From Montifringilla adamsi (taxonomy: Eukaryota > Chordata > Aves > Passeriformes > Passeridae): a stretch of DNA of 64,000 nucleotides. Position numbers and translations under genes: made by a program. The notes under the pieces were generated by a model. The model ran no database searches. It was given only the letters and a program-made list of their open reading frames with translations, and had not been told where the DNA came from. Location of the stretch: NCBI GenBank assembly GCA_017590115.1, contig JAGGNK010007005.1, positions 523,175-587,174 of the forward strand. The letters run 5' to 3'. The stretch's first letter is position 1. Every line of letters starts with the position of its first letter. This document shows, in pieces, positions 39,401 through 49,800 of the stretch.

Positions 39401-42400
39401 AACGTCCTGCTCCAGCTGCTCCTTCTCAGCCTCACGGAGAGCACGGCCACATCGCAGCTCTTCTTCAGCCACCGTGAGACGACCGAGCAGACGGTTTTTC
39501 TCTTCCACCTCCAGCCTGTGCTCCTGTTCCAGGTCTTTATACTTCACCTCTAGCTCAGCTTGTGCTCTTCTTGCCTCCTCCAGCTGTTCTGAGAGACACT
39601 GCATCTCCTCCTGCAAGCGATGGGAAGACAGCTTCCTCTCAGCTAGCTCCAGCTCCATCTTCTCCCTGAGATCCTGAGACCCTCGTCTCTCTGCATCTAA
39701 CACATCCCTCATGGAGCTTAGTTCCACTTCCATCTTCTGGCACTGATCTAGGAGTGTCTGTAAAATGATACAGACATTAATTTCTCTCTGAAATAGTTAA
39801 ATATGTTGACAAAGCAAAGTACCTTAATTATATTTTAAGGTTTTCATTAAGTCCTTTTAAAATACCTGAGTAGCAGAAGTGAGGAAACAAACATGTCAGA
39901 AATTTCAATTTGTTAGAAAGAATCTGCCCCACAATTTGGAGATTGCAAGAAAGCAATGCTGGGAGAAACAACTCCTCATCGCTGTGGTAAAGAAAAGGTA
40001 AATCTTGATTTAGAGGAGGGGAATTTAGAGAAAATAAGCAATAGAACAGTGGCCAGAAGCTCTCTTTTAGAAGAAAGCAAACTTCCTAAAAAAGGGAGGA
40101 AGAGCTACAACAAATGAGGGAGAACTCAATTACAGAATAGAATTTAAAAGAAAAAAACAGAGCAAAAGGGGAATGCTGAAATATGAATCTGGAGATAACA
40201 GAGGGCTCCACTCAGTACCCACTGCTTTAAGAAAGATCTCAGAAGCCTCAGAAGACACTGAGCAGACAATTAAGGTGACCAAGAGACAGAAACAAACCTT
40301 ACACTTGCCCAAACTCCTGTCATCAGACTTCCTCCTACTGGAGCTGTGGATGGTCAGCACAGCTAATTTCAGGAGGAATCTGATGAGGAGCTCCTTTTAC
40401 TTTATGGGTAGGCTTCAGCCACATGGCCTCAAGTCTGTACCTACACCAGGTCTCCTTCAGACCACCAGAATGTATGAGGGAAGTCAAAGACACCGAGGAG
40501 AAGCCAAGGGAGCTTCTCCAACCAGCCAAGCCAACAACCATCTCATGAAGATATCCGTGTCAGCACCCCATGATACACCCTGGTGAGTAATGCAGCCAGT
40601 AGTGAGTACGAGTCAGCTCACTGAGGTTCTTTACCTCTTCTCAGTAGGAAGAGGATCCACCATTGTGGGCCTGGCTGGGACACAGAGGAAGAGAAAATAC
40701 GTGGGGCACAAGTATGTAAAAACTATCAAAATGAGGTTCAGCATTAGACTTGCTGGAGATCATGCAGCCAATGAATATGAGACTGATTCAGTGTATGTCT
40801 CTTCTAAAGGGATTGAGAATTTTCAGAAGTTCAGATATTGAAAAAATGAAAAATACACTCATCCTCTATCTGCAAACCAACCTTTTAAGAGGTTGTGTTC
40901 TCAATCCCATCTCAAGAAGCTTGTGTCCATATAGTCATATATGCACAGACTTGATCTCATTGTCTTCACACTCCAAACTGATGAAGTGAGAGCCAATCCC
41001 ACTCCACAAGTTGTGCCACCATATAAGCAGGTTCTCAGCAAGACATATCAAAGAATAGCTGTTTCTGCTCTGATCTGGCCTGGACACTGCAGTCCAGAAA
41101 CACTGAGGCTTCAGCAGCACTGTGTTAGGCATTTCTGCTTTTGGCAAAGGTTTGTGCATTTGGCTTTGAAAGTACAGTCAGCAGCATGGGTATGGATAGA
41201 TGTAGACCCTGTCCACCTGCCCTGGATCATTAGAGCTGGCAACTGCAGCACCCACTGTCTGGCTGTAGCTGCTGTGAGTGCACACAGACCTGCAGCTCTA
41301 ATGCCTGACCCAGGGAGGGCGGCCCCACCTGATTTCATGATGGAAAGCTGGTTCCAAAAAAAACCTAATCCGGTAACTTCTGACTGTGCACACAGACCTG
41401 CAGCTCTAACGCCTGACCCAGGGAGGGCGGCCCCACCTGATTTCATGATGGAAAGCTGGTTCCAAAAAAAACCTAATCCGGTAACTTCTGAGCCACTGAC
41501 AAAGGCCCCATCCACCAGACAGACAGACAGACACACACACACACACAGAGAGAAAAGCAATAAAAAGCATCACCAGATACCTGGTTTTGTTTTTCAGCAG
41601 TGTGTAACTCCTGCTGCAGCAGTTCTACCACCTGAGTTCGTCCTAACAGAGCTGCTTCCTGCTCCTCAAGCTTTCTCTGAAGTGTGCGCAGGTTCTGTGA
41701 GAGAGACAAGGCCATTCCAGCACTGGAGAGACCAGTGTAAACTTAGATTCCCATACTTCATCCATGCACTTTTTTTTTTTTTGTTGTTTTGTTTTAATAC
41801 ACAGTTACTTTCATAGCCTGAATTAACTAATTTTTGTTGACACATATTCCAGAGCCCTGGTGCAGTAGGAGGAGCTTACTCTGTTTCATGAACAGGGAAC
41901 TGGAGCACAATATTGTAACACTTTTTTCAGCTGTTCTTTCTCTTTGACTGATAGCAAACCAGACTGAAACTAAGGACTCAAAGCCCCAGCTAGCAATCCA
42001 AAAAACTCCAAACAATCAAAGCATCTTTCTTCTTATCCCTTCTGAGTTACTTTAATGAGAACTGTTCTTTCAGAGTGTCTTCTGTTTTCCTTCCTCCTTC
42101 CATTATTATACCAAATATACCTGTTGCATCTCTACTTCCATATCTGACTGGACCACCATCTTGAGCAATTCAGCTTGATGCTGGTGCACATACTCTTCCA
42201 GGAGAGCTTCCTTCTCTTGAATCATTTCCTGCAGGGAACTCAGCTGAAAACATAAGCCACAAAATAAAAACAAACCAACAAGGTCATGAAGCTGACAGAC
42301 ACATAGGCTTCCTTTCAACGTGCACCAGCATATTGTGTGTGTGATGAAGTTTTCAGCTGGACAATCCTACACATCATCTTGGTCAAACAGTATTTTTACT

Positions 42401-45400
42401 TGGTGTCTTTATCCTACTATTATGTGTATAACAATTGATAAGACTTCAGAACCCAAAAAGCAAAAAGCATAGAATTTAATCTACAAATACGCAGAATAAT
42501 AACATAAATTATTACTATATAATTAACAGTTCATAAAACTTCTGGGCTTTTAACTGTATAGGACGCAGCCCAATTCACAGTTCAAAAGCCAAACCTGCAA
42601 TTTAGAGTATTAAAAAAAACTTTCCACAAATAACTACAACATACCATTAACGCTGTGACATCCTGTGATAAGCAGCTGCCGTGCACACCCACAGCAGAAC
42701 ACAGAGGCAATGGCAGGCAGGGAAGAACCCAAATTCTGACTCCGAGGAAGGAACACCCTATGCAGGCCCTTCCAGGGACAGTTTTCCCCCTCCTAAGAGA
42801 GCCATCAGTCCCACTGTCCAAGGGTGAAACCCATCTCTTACCTGCAGAGCACCTTTTGCACCAAGGGTGGCTCTGGCCTGGGGCAGAGGAAGGGCAGGAG
42901 AAGATCATTTGGGGATTGTGAAAAATTTAGGTAATGTTTGGAGGAGGAGCCAAATGAAGTGAAATGGATGGACCTAGGTGATTTGAGGAGGCACGAGACT
43001 GACAAAATTGAGGTAAGGGAATTGAAGACCAGCTGTGTAAGCATTGTTCTATTCTATCATACTTGTCTAAGCAGTGAGGTGGGAAACACAGACTGATGAA
43101 TAGAAAAAAATTTCTGTACCTGTGTTGCATACTTGATTTCAGCATCTTTCAGATTCACTTTGGCTACAGCCAGCTGTTTATTCAGGTCCTGAACAGTCTC
43201 CTCTTGCTCCCTGAGCTGCTTTTTCAGTACTTCCACTTCCTCTCTGTGCCCTTCACTTGTATTTTCATATTTCTGACATTGCAAGAGAAAAAAAGTGGGA
43301 AGAAAAGAAACAGAAGAAAGTAAACTTATCAGTATTATTGGTTAATAAATAAATGAGTTTTAAAAAACACACTATAATGCTACTTTACTCTTGACTCCTA
43401 ATCAGATTACTATTTTTACTACATTGCTTCATTTCTTAACTTTACATTTGTTTCTTTAAATGAAGTTGTCCTATGTTAAGTAACTATTTTCCCTATTTCT
43501 GTGTAGAGATGCACAAGATGCTTCTAATTGAGAAGTGTCAAAGCACTTGGCAGGGCTAACAGTCCATGACAGCTCACTAGATAATCTAAGGCAAATTAGA
43601 TTATTAAATACATTAGTTATTATATGACTACCCTGATTTTTGAGGCCTTTTAACATCACAAATTTCTCTAATACCAGAAATAAAAACATTTTAAATTAAT
43701 TATAGAAGAATATTCTCCATGTGACAAAGGGCCAGACATTCTAGACTACAGAAAATGTCTATGGAAATCTCTTTAGACTACACAATTATTAGCAATGAAC
43801 TTATTAGATACAAGCAAAGGGAACAGGCACACAATTATCAGTTCTACTCTGCTCTGAAGCACTAAATCCTGTTTACAACCAAGAAATGTAAACAACAGTT
43901 CACATAAAATGCGCTTAGGCTGTGTCTACTCAGACAACCCAGCACACTACACCTGCACTCTTCTCTCTGTCTCTCCACCTGGGTGAGGGCAGGTCCCTCA
44001 CCACCTGCCCCTGAGCAGAAAAAACCCGCTCTACATTCTTATCTCAGCACTTCCAGCTACTGTCAGTACACAGTGCTGGGTATTTTGTACTGAATATATA
44101 TAAAATACATATCTTCCATTTTATTTGTGGAGGTATTGGGTCAAACACCATCTCTAACACAGGAATTCTACAGAGTATTTATGCCTTTAAACTCAATCTG
44201 AAAATACTATGAAGTACTTATACATTAGTGTAATAAGAGTAAGTACTGTTCCTCAAAAGCTGTTTCACCTACAGGGAATGTCATTGGCAGGAGGCAGAAC
44301 AGACACACAAAGAAGCTTCAGTTGCACTTAAATTTAGAAACAGAACAAGACAGAAAAATAAAGACTAGAGATGCAGGAAGCTCTAAGAAGCCAGGATATA
44401 CATAACTTGTAAGACTGGGGCAGAGGAGCTGCTGGGGGGAAGACAGGTGGATTAGTTTGTTTACTTGTAATTGGCTTTCAGGATTGATACAGCTGGATTT
44501 TAAAAAGCCTCTTACACTGACCATTACACAGAGTGCCACAAGTAAGGACAGTAGCACAGCCACAAAGAGCTCAAGCTTTTAAATACTATGTTTTTCCAAG
44601 ATGTATAAGCTCTTATATCTGAACATAATTTATCTTTACCCACTTCAAAAGTTTGAGAGGAGCCTCAATTGTTCTGTACACAAATACTATCTGAGAGGAG
44701 GAGATAAGCTGATATTTTCATTCCTCTCAAAATAAGGCACTCTGCTAAAAGCCCAGAAAGTAATAGTACTAATTAGATATTTAAAATGCAGCCTTCCCAC
44801 AGGGCGCACATCATCGAGAGAAAAAACCCAGTCCTTTGCTAATAATCAATACTTCAGCATAAGATGCAACTCTAACCTAGAATTTTCACCTTCAAATGGC
44901 AGGGTAACTGTCTAGGAAATACCCCCATTACTCAAGACAGCATCTACTTGGAGAAATAAGTTTAAATAAAGGACTCTGTATGTTCTCAGTAGGTCTAACC
45001 TTGCAAGAAAGAAGCTTGCGCTTTCTAGGTCAAATACAAAATATTGCAGGTAACTGCCCTAACGTAATTTCACTCAAACTATGTTCTAACCCAAACCAAA
45101 TAAGGCTGTGGTCCATACCATATCCACTGGAGACTGTCTCAAGCCCTCATTCCTCTAATTAGAAGACCATTCTTCTTAATGGCTAACTTACATTCATCCA
45201 TTCATCTGCATTATCCTTTAACAGTTTGCCCACTTTCTTGAAGCTCACCTTCCTCATACAACTGTAGAGGCAAATGACATTTCGTCTCCGATTTTGGCTG
45301 ACTAAATAACCAAGCTGTTTGAATGTCTCCCAAGTGCAGCTACTCTTGCTGCTCTCAGAATTTATCTTTCCTGATTCCAAATGAGTAGAACATGACAACA

Positions 45401-48400
45401 CTGCAAGCAAGGCCTTGCCACTCTCAGTAGAATAGCTAGAATGGTATGTAAAAAAGTTAAGGTCTCTTTTTAAAATCTATATTGCGCCAATTAACTGATG
45501 ATCAGCTTTCTCTCATTTTGCCTTCTTCAACTGATAAATTTGAATTTCGAAGCAAGAACACTCAGCACTCCTCAACAGCAAGTCTACACAAAGTCATGTA
45601 ACAGCACATAGATGTTACACACATATGCTGCAGATAGATAAGCTGAAAAAGAGCCTCAGCACCAGGACAGCAATGTCAAGTGACACAGCTAAACAGCTCC
45701 TGTGGCCTTCACTGGTCTCTACAGCCAGGGAATGCTGTTCATGCTTGATCATTCACTGGTTAAATTTTGCTTTGTTTTTCTATTATGTCAGTCCTTGAGA
45801 TCGTCCTATTCTTCATGTATGAAACCAGATGGTGCTTTGCATTGAGAAAGACTCTCAAGTTGGTATTGGGAATTACAGAAGCACATTTCTATGATTTTAT
45901 GATGCTCTCAATCAATAATAGCCAGCACAAGTCATAGAACTGATCTTCATTAATAATCACCTCTCATCTGACAGCTCTCACAGGCACCTTTTATTGTTTC
46001 CCATAATATTTTAATATTTTTTTCAATGTCTGAAATAACCTTTATGTTCTCTCGTTTAATGAACATCATCTGATGTCTGGAAACCATTCTGGACTTCTGT
46101 CCCATTTCTCTTCCATAATATGATCAAATTTTTAAAGAAAGCATTGTTCTGCTGATCACATGTCAAGTTTTCAAAAATTACCAGCTCCAGTGAGAGCTTC
46201 TAGTTAGTAGCTAACAGTCTTTTTAAAGTCTTCATAGAGGACACTTTCCCCCCAGTTTTACCTAGCGTTACACAATTATGGTTCGTCAATCATAAAACTT
46301 TATGATGGCTTAGGAAGCTACACAACTGGAAAAAAAATTTTGTATTTAAGTTACTGCCTTCCAGTTTCAGTGACCTCCTTACCTCTTTGTTCTTGTACTC
46401 CAGCCAACTTTTGCTGTACTGACATGACAGGCAACATTTTGAAACTCATAGCTCAGATAGACACAGTTTCTGCAGGAAAGAGTTCAGCTACAATGGATTA
46501 CCAAAATTATGCAGAGGGAAACCAGCCCATGACCATGAGGAGATCAAGCTGAGCACTCCAAGGGCATCTGCAGTACAAGGAAGGTGGACAGACAGGCTTC
46601 CTACAGCACAGGCATAGACATCCTTTCTGGAATTATGAATATCCTGCTAATAAGACAAACAGACCCTGCTGGGTCACTGTGAGCAGAAACACCAGGCAGT
46701 ACCAGATTATCAGTAGAAGCTACATCTTTTAAACAGCCCCCTTCTCCTAACCTTGGGATACTCCAGCTCTTCTGCTAAGGCCTACCTGTGTAGGCAGTGG
46801 TGATCCTTTCTCTGTCAGCTCCTCGACGCGTTTGTTCAGAGAGGCAAGTTTGGCTTTGGCTTGAAGTTTAAGTTTCATCAGCTTGGCATCTGCGGCCTCT
46901 CGCTCTTTCTGTAACAGAAGGACACAAACTGACTGCCCTGACTCCAGCACTGCGACCCAAGAAGCACCACTCTGAAAAAGCTACACAGTTTGTCAGCCTG
47001 CCATATTCTGTTTAACCCTGCCTCCCCAGTAACAGCTCTGTCTAAACCACATCTGCAAACCAAATTTGTTCTAAAACACTACACATACCAACACTGTAGC
47101 TTCTACCCCAGCACTTCCTTTCAAGGGACAGAGCACTCAGGGACTTCACCCAGCAGTGAATACAAACTCAGTTTGACTTTCTCTGCTACATGCAGTCCCT
47201 CAGAACTATCTCAAGTAACTCCCACCATACCTCAGGGTAGACAACATGTACCTTTGGGAATGTGTCATGAAACCACTGGACTAGTGGATGAGCACAGCGC
47301 AGGCTTCTCTGTGCAAACACTCTGAAGCGGGGAAAGAAGAACCTCACACAAGATATTAGGACTTATTAGAGCCACTGGGAATCTGCATGGGCCTCAAAGG
47401 GCTCTGAGACAAAATGCTGTGTAACTTGGATGTAACTTATCTACTCTAGTCTAAATTAACCCAAGCAAACTAAGAGAAGACATTCTACATCTCTTAGGGT
47501 CCATTATTCAAATTCCAATATTTCTCTGGAACTGATGCCATTCGTCATGCAGGTAATCTCATGTTCAAAAGAAACCAGACAGGCTTGCACAGAAGACTGA
47601 AGCAGCATTTAACTTTTGGTCCTCGGAGAAAGAAATGGTACCTTGAACACAGTTTCTTTTTCCTGGAGCAGAGCATCCTTTTCTCGAATCAAATCCTTCA
47701 GCTGAACAACTAGCTGTTCTGTTTGGGCTAGGCGCTCCAACAGCTCCTCAGGTGCCTCCTCCATGCTTTCTGCTTCTGACTGCAAAGCTTCTACCTGGAA
47801 CAACAAAATGAGTGCTCTGAAGGAAAAAAAACTATTAACAGCCTGCAGCAGAGCATCCACATGATAGCTTCAGCTCCAGTCCTCAGTGCTGCACTCTGCT
47901 CCCTGCAGACATTTCATGAAGCCTGTAGAACTATACAGTTTGATGAAACCAGGAGGAAAGACAGAGAACTTTTTAAGCCAACACACAAAAACAAAGAGTA
48001 CCTTGCTGAACACCACATGAACAAATCTGAAATGAGAGGCAGCCTCACATACTATCCACGGTCTCAATACCAAAGGGCAGCACAAAGATGAAGCCTCCCA
48101 CTGTGACCTAACCATGCTGAGCTTCCCCTTCTGCTACACACAATCACTAGTACTCTTAAAAGTCTTTCTTCACCCTAATTCTAGTTTCCTGGGATCACCT
48201 TGAGATGTGGAAACTGAGGAGATTACGGTCTACCCAACAGAAATGTTGACTTAAGAGGTGAGGAGTAGAAGAAAAGCAAAGTGGAATGACAGCTCAGTCT
48301 AGTGCTCAGCAAAGCAGAAGCAGGAGACAGCTCTCACTGCAGTGTAATGAACCATGCTTCCCAAATTAATTGTCAATAAGATCTGAAAGTCTTTAGATAA

Positions 48401-48502
48401 CATTGTACTTACAGCAATAGATGGTTCAGTAACTGCATCTCTGTCCTCCCCAGACAGCTCTTGTAAAACAGTACTTGCTAAACCTGACAAACGGCTCAGC
48501 AT
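15274..48502 (-). CDS. GOLGB1: GOLGB1 (giantin), Golgi coiled-coil tethering protein, complete
   Basis: Giantin is a very long coiled-coil protein anchored in Golgi membranes by a C-terminal segment; it tethers COPI vesicles and helps hold cisternae together. Twenty-two coding exons sum to 9,588 bp (3,195 codons plus stop; human 3,259): 48413-48502, 47642-47794, 46786-46908, 43120-43272, 42121-42243, 41581-41694, 39346-39757, 38591-38679, 38214-38298, 35025-35098, 33352-33442, 32541-32608, 26690-31641, 23935-25885, 22318-22496, 20916-21081, 19710-19841, 18429-18587, 18199-18296, 17404-17538, 15801-15906, 15274-15408. All phases match. The N-terminus (MLSRLSGLA) and C-terminus (CFTGHL) agree with human giantin. 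Most of the protein is E/K/Q/L heptad sequence. Confidence 0.97.
15801..22496 (-). CDS. GOLGB1: GOLGB1 coding exons 15-21 (C-terminal coiled coil)
   Basis: Seven exons with phases 0/2, 2/0, 0/0, 0/0, 0/2, 2/2 and 2/0. Landmark matches to human giantin are KEQYLMAIAEKDKQLSHLQ (20916-21081), SDSLKELHQKELRIQQLNS (19710-19841) and LEEERDRRLAAEEALFAAQ (17404-17538). Exon 15801-15906 (SSEWSSSL...HEQSLLIDS) is a Ser-rich linker just before the anchor. Confidence 0.94.
17100..17275 (+). mobile_element. CR1 LINE 3' fragment
   Basis: Contains the CR1 3' landmarks gttgcccagggaggttgtg, then ...tggacatggtcctgggcaac, and ends near ctgtcattctgtga. Orientation plus, opposite to GOLGB1. Confidence 0.85.
19160..19290. 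repeat. Polypyrimidine tract (plus strand) in a GOLGB1 intron
   Basis: About 130 bases of nearly unbroken C/T on the plus strand (A/G on the GOLGB1 sense strand), such as cctctctcctcccctctccc. Tracts of this kind can form triplex DNA and slow polymerases. Confidence 0.75.
23340..23810 (+). mobile_element. CR1 LINE fragment
   Basis: It reads as degenerate CR1 reverse transcriptase and 3' region: gaagactggaagaaagcaaa with a downstream 'catccctgggaaagtgag', then the 3' end ctattctgtgattccatga. It has a plus orientation and lies in the intron just upstream of the exon at 22318-22496 only in the sense of map position. Confidence 0.75.
23935..25885 (-). CDS. GOLGB1: GOLGB1 coding exon 14, second-largest exon
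   Basis: An uninterrupted 1,951-bp exon, phase 2 to 0. It holds stretches nearly identical to human giantin, such as ELKHLHHDAGIMRNETETAE and IILEKDQLIQEAAAENNKLK. Four of the five SLQ-DRDR motifs of the protein are here. The donor gta|gtaagt joins the next exon to restore DRDRVVREL, the equivalent of human DRDRLLKEL. Confidence 0.97.
26690..31641 (-). CDS. GOLGB1: GOLGB1 coding exon 13, giant 4,952-bp exon
   Basis: It encodes half the protein (residues 526 to 2176). The acceptor is tattttcttttag at 31,642, phase 0; the donor is tccag|gtaaat, phase 2. The first ~30 codons (ARTDGFTHRSTQFTEE...) are poorly conserved, then QKELSVLLLELKEAQEEI matches human giantin. Three copies of a KLQxxLxxRKExLKK motif and one SMSSLQDDRDRVIDE motif are visible. 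EEKDDLEERLMNQLAELNGS is identical to human. Confidence 0.97.
31770..31858 (+). mobile_element. CR1 LINE 3' end
   Basis: Typical CR1 terminus: ggtgacctccagaggtcctt, tccaacccc, then attctgtgattctgtga. It lies 130 bp upstream of the acceptor of the giant GOLGB1 exon. Confidence 0.88.
32541..35098 (-). CDS. GOLGB1: GOLGB1 coding exons 10-12 (variable segment before the giant exon)
   Basis: Three small exons: 35025-35098 (IPHLQLVLRESQQEAVMV..., phase 1 to 0), 33352-33442 (NKNIGAEAKLQDLWTVEAPA..., phase 0 to 1) and 32541-32608 (VSGELVNSEVQKPFVDTSML, phase 1 to 0). Splice signals and phases are good but residue identity to mammals is low, as is usual for this part of giantin. Exon 33352-33442 appears to be the stump of a longer ancestral exon. 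Confidence 0.82.
33175..33351 (-). pseudogene. GOLGB1: Relic of the 3' part of a GOLGB1 exon
   Basis: Directly after the donor at 33351, in the same frame as coding exon 11, there are nine codons with TAA (33335-33337) and TGA (33326-33328), then 50 open codons. They are rich in E, K and D (QENCENLRSFREKPEDCLER and so on to EVEENILMWD). A possible donor, gat g|gtagga, at 33175 has the same phase 1 as the donor now used. This looks like formerly coding sequence dropped by use of an upstream donor. Confidence 0.55.
36740..37700 (+). mobile_element. CR1 LINE, about 1 kb of the 3' portion
   Basis: Remnant reverse-transcriptase text (gcctttgatatggtcttccc), the segment caggctgagcagctgatttt, agcctggagaagaaaggctt, and a 3' end near caaaccatgccgtgattcta. 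It is the longest single CR1 copy in the window. Many stops and shifts; no longer mobile. Confidence 0.85.
38214..39757 (-). CDS. GOLGB1: GOLGB1 coding exons 7-9
   Basis: Exon 39346-39757 (412 bp) holds KMELELAERKLSSHRLQEEM, close to human KMELEVAERKLSFHNLQEEM. Its last ~20 codons read out of coiled-coil character (VGQLPVPSVGHGAAAHGPR) before a phase 1 donor. Exon 38591-38679 (DELQKFEEFVCCQDEL...) and exon 38214-38298 (DESASSEKIVDQEDQ...) follow with matching phases. Confidence 0.88.
41279..41491. repeat. 108-bp tandem duplication in a GOLGB1 intron
   Basis: The block starting gtgcacacagacctgcagct is present twice, period 108 (copy 1 from 41279, copy 2 from 41387). I see one mismatch (taatgcc against taacgcc) over the copied length. 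It is followed by an (acag)/(ac) microsatellite at about 41,518-41,553, immediately left of the exon at 41581. Confidence 0.93.
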
Positions 48503-48509
48503 CTTAAGC
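41581..48509 (-). CDS. GOLGB1: GOLGB1 coding exons 1-6 with start codon
   Basis: Six phase 0-0 exons. The first, 48413-48509, has seven leader bases after the acceptor and then ATG at 48502-48500, reading MLSRLSGLASTVLQELSGED. The next carry LAQTEQLVVQLKDLIREKDA, KLKLQAKAKLASLNKRVEEL and LLGRTQVVELLQQELHTAE, all matching human giantin. Because all six are symmetric, any of the internal ones could be skipped without a frameshift. Confidence 0.95.
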
Positions 48510-49299
48510 CTAAAAGAAAACCAAGAGTCAGAATAGAGTTCCAGAGTCAAAACTGCTATGAAGAATAAGCTCCTTTATGCTGAACTCTAATGTTACAGCA
48601 GTTGGTGACCAGGCTTGTAGGAATTTGTCTCCTTTGCTAAAAGAGAAAAGCCAAAGTAAAACCTCAGGAAAAAAAGAAATGGTCACGTTAACAGGAGCAG
48701 CCAGACCCTCTGAATATTAAAGCAGAGGATATACTGGTGTCAAGACACATGAAGATTCCTTCACTGCTCCACACATATGATTGAAAAATACACTTTTATG
48801 CCAGATTCTAAGTCATCTTCATAGTTCACTCTTGATCTTTCTTAACAATGACATTACAGAACCACAATCTGTTCAGCTTACTGAAAAGAAAGGGGATTGT
48901 TAAATGACATCATTTCTCTATATGGCCTGTAACTTAAAATCAGCTTTCCGCTAATAAGTAGTGGAAATAATGGACTGAGCCTTGATGTTTGCTAAACAGA
49001 TACAGATGTGTCACATTAGAGAGATGATGAGACCTCTGCATGTCACATACAGGACAGGACCTCAACATAGGGGAATAGCCTGGAGAGGACATAGATTCAC
49101 TGGCTGCTTCTTAGTATACCTTCTTTCATTTCCTTGAAAATCAGGTGCCAAACTAATCCAGCAAGTGGAAGTGAAGAACAAAAAAACATGCAGCAGTACC
49201 AGCCAGCAACATATAACTTGGGGAGAGCAGTAAATTAAATTCTCTATTATTAACTGAGACGTCACTAAATTCACCAAATTCAAATGAGCCTTTGTATAG

Positions 49300-49800
49300 A
49301 GCTGCCAATCAGGAGGATAACAACAGGCTGGATAAACAGATGGACAGAAACATCGTGAAGTTCAGGAAAGGTAGAATGCCTTTCCTATGCCTGGAATGGG
49401 AAAAGCATGAGTGGCACAGGCTGAGGAGCAACTGGCTGTACAACTGTGTTGCAGAAGACAAGCTACAAGTGCTGATGGCCAAGCCTGGCACAAGCCACCA
49501 GTGTGCTCACAGCCAAGGTCAGGTGTACACTGAGCTGTACTGGGAGGACTGCAGGCAGCAGCTTGTGAAAAGCGATTATTCCTCTCTATTCACACCTATA
49601 AGACTACATTTGAAGTAGAGTACCCACTTTCAAAACAGTGAATCAAGTACAGCAGAGAGCTCCCAGGATGAGTGGGGTTTGCTGTACAAGGCATGTGGAG
49701 AGTATAAGAGAGCTGGGCTTGCTCAGCCCCGAGAACAGCAGGTGAGGAGTAGGATACAATTGCTGTCCTCCCTACAACCACCCATAAGGAAGCTAAAGAC
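49300..49800 (+). mobile_element. CR1 LINE fragment in GOLGB1 intron
   Basis: Recognisable CR1 text includes gttgcagaagacaagctaca, aagctgtactgggaggactg-like sequence and gagctgggcttgctcagccc. Lies within the long 5' intron of GOLGB1, opposite to its direction. Confidence 0.75.

Noticed and set aside
40941..41816. 291-codon plus-strand frame.
   Set aside because: It exists because the 108-bp duplication is a multiple of three and open in this frame. It is antisense to a GOLGB1 exon and has no recognisable domain.
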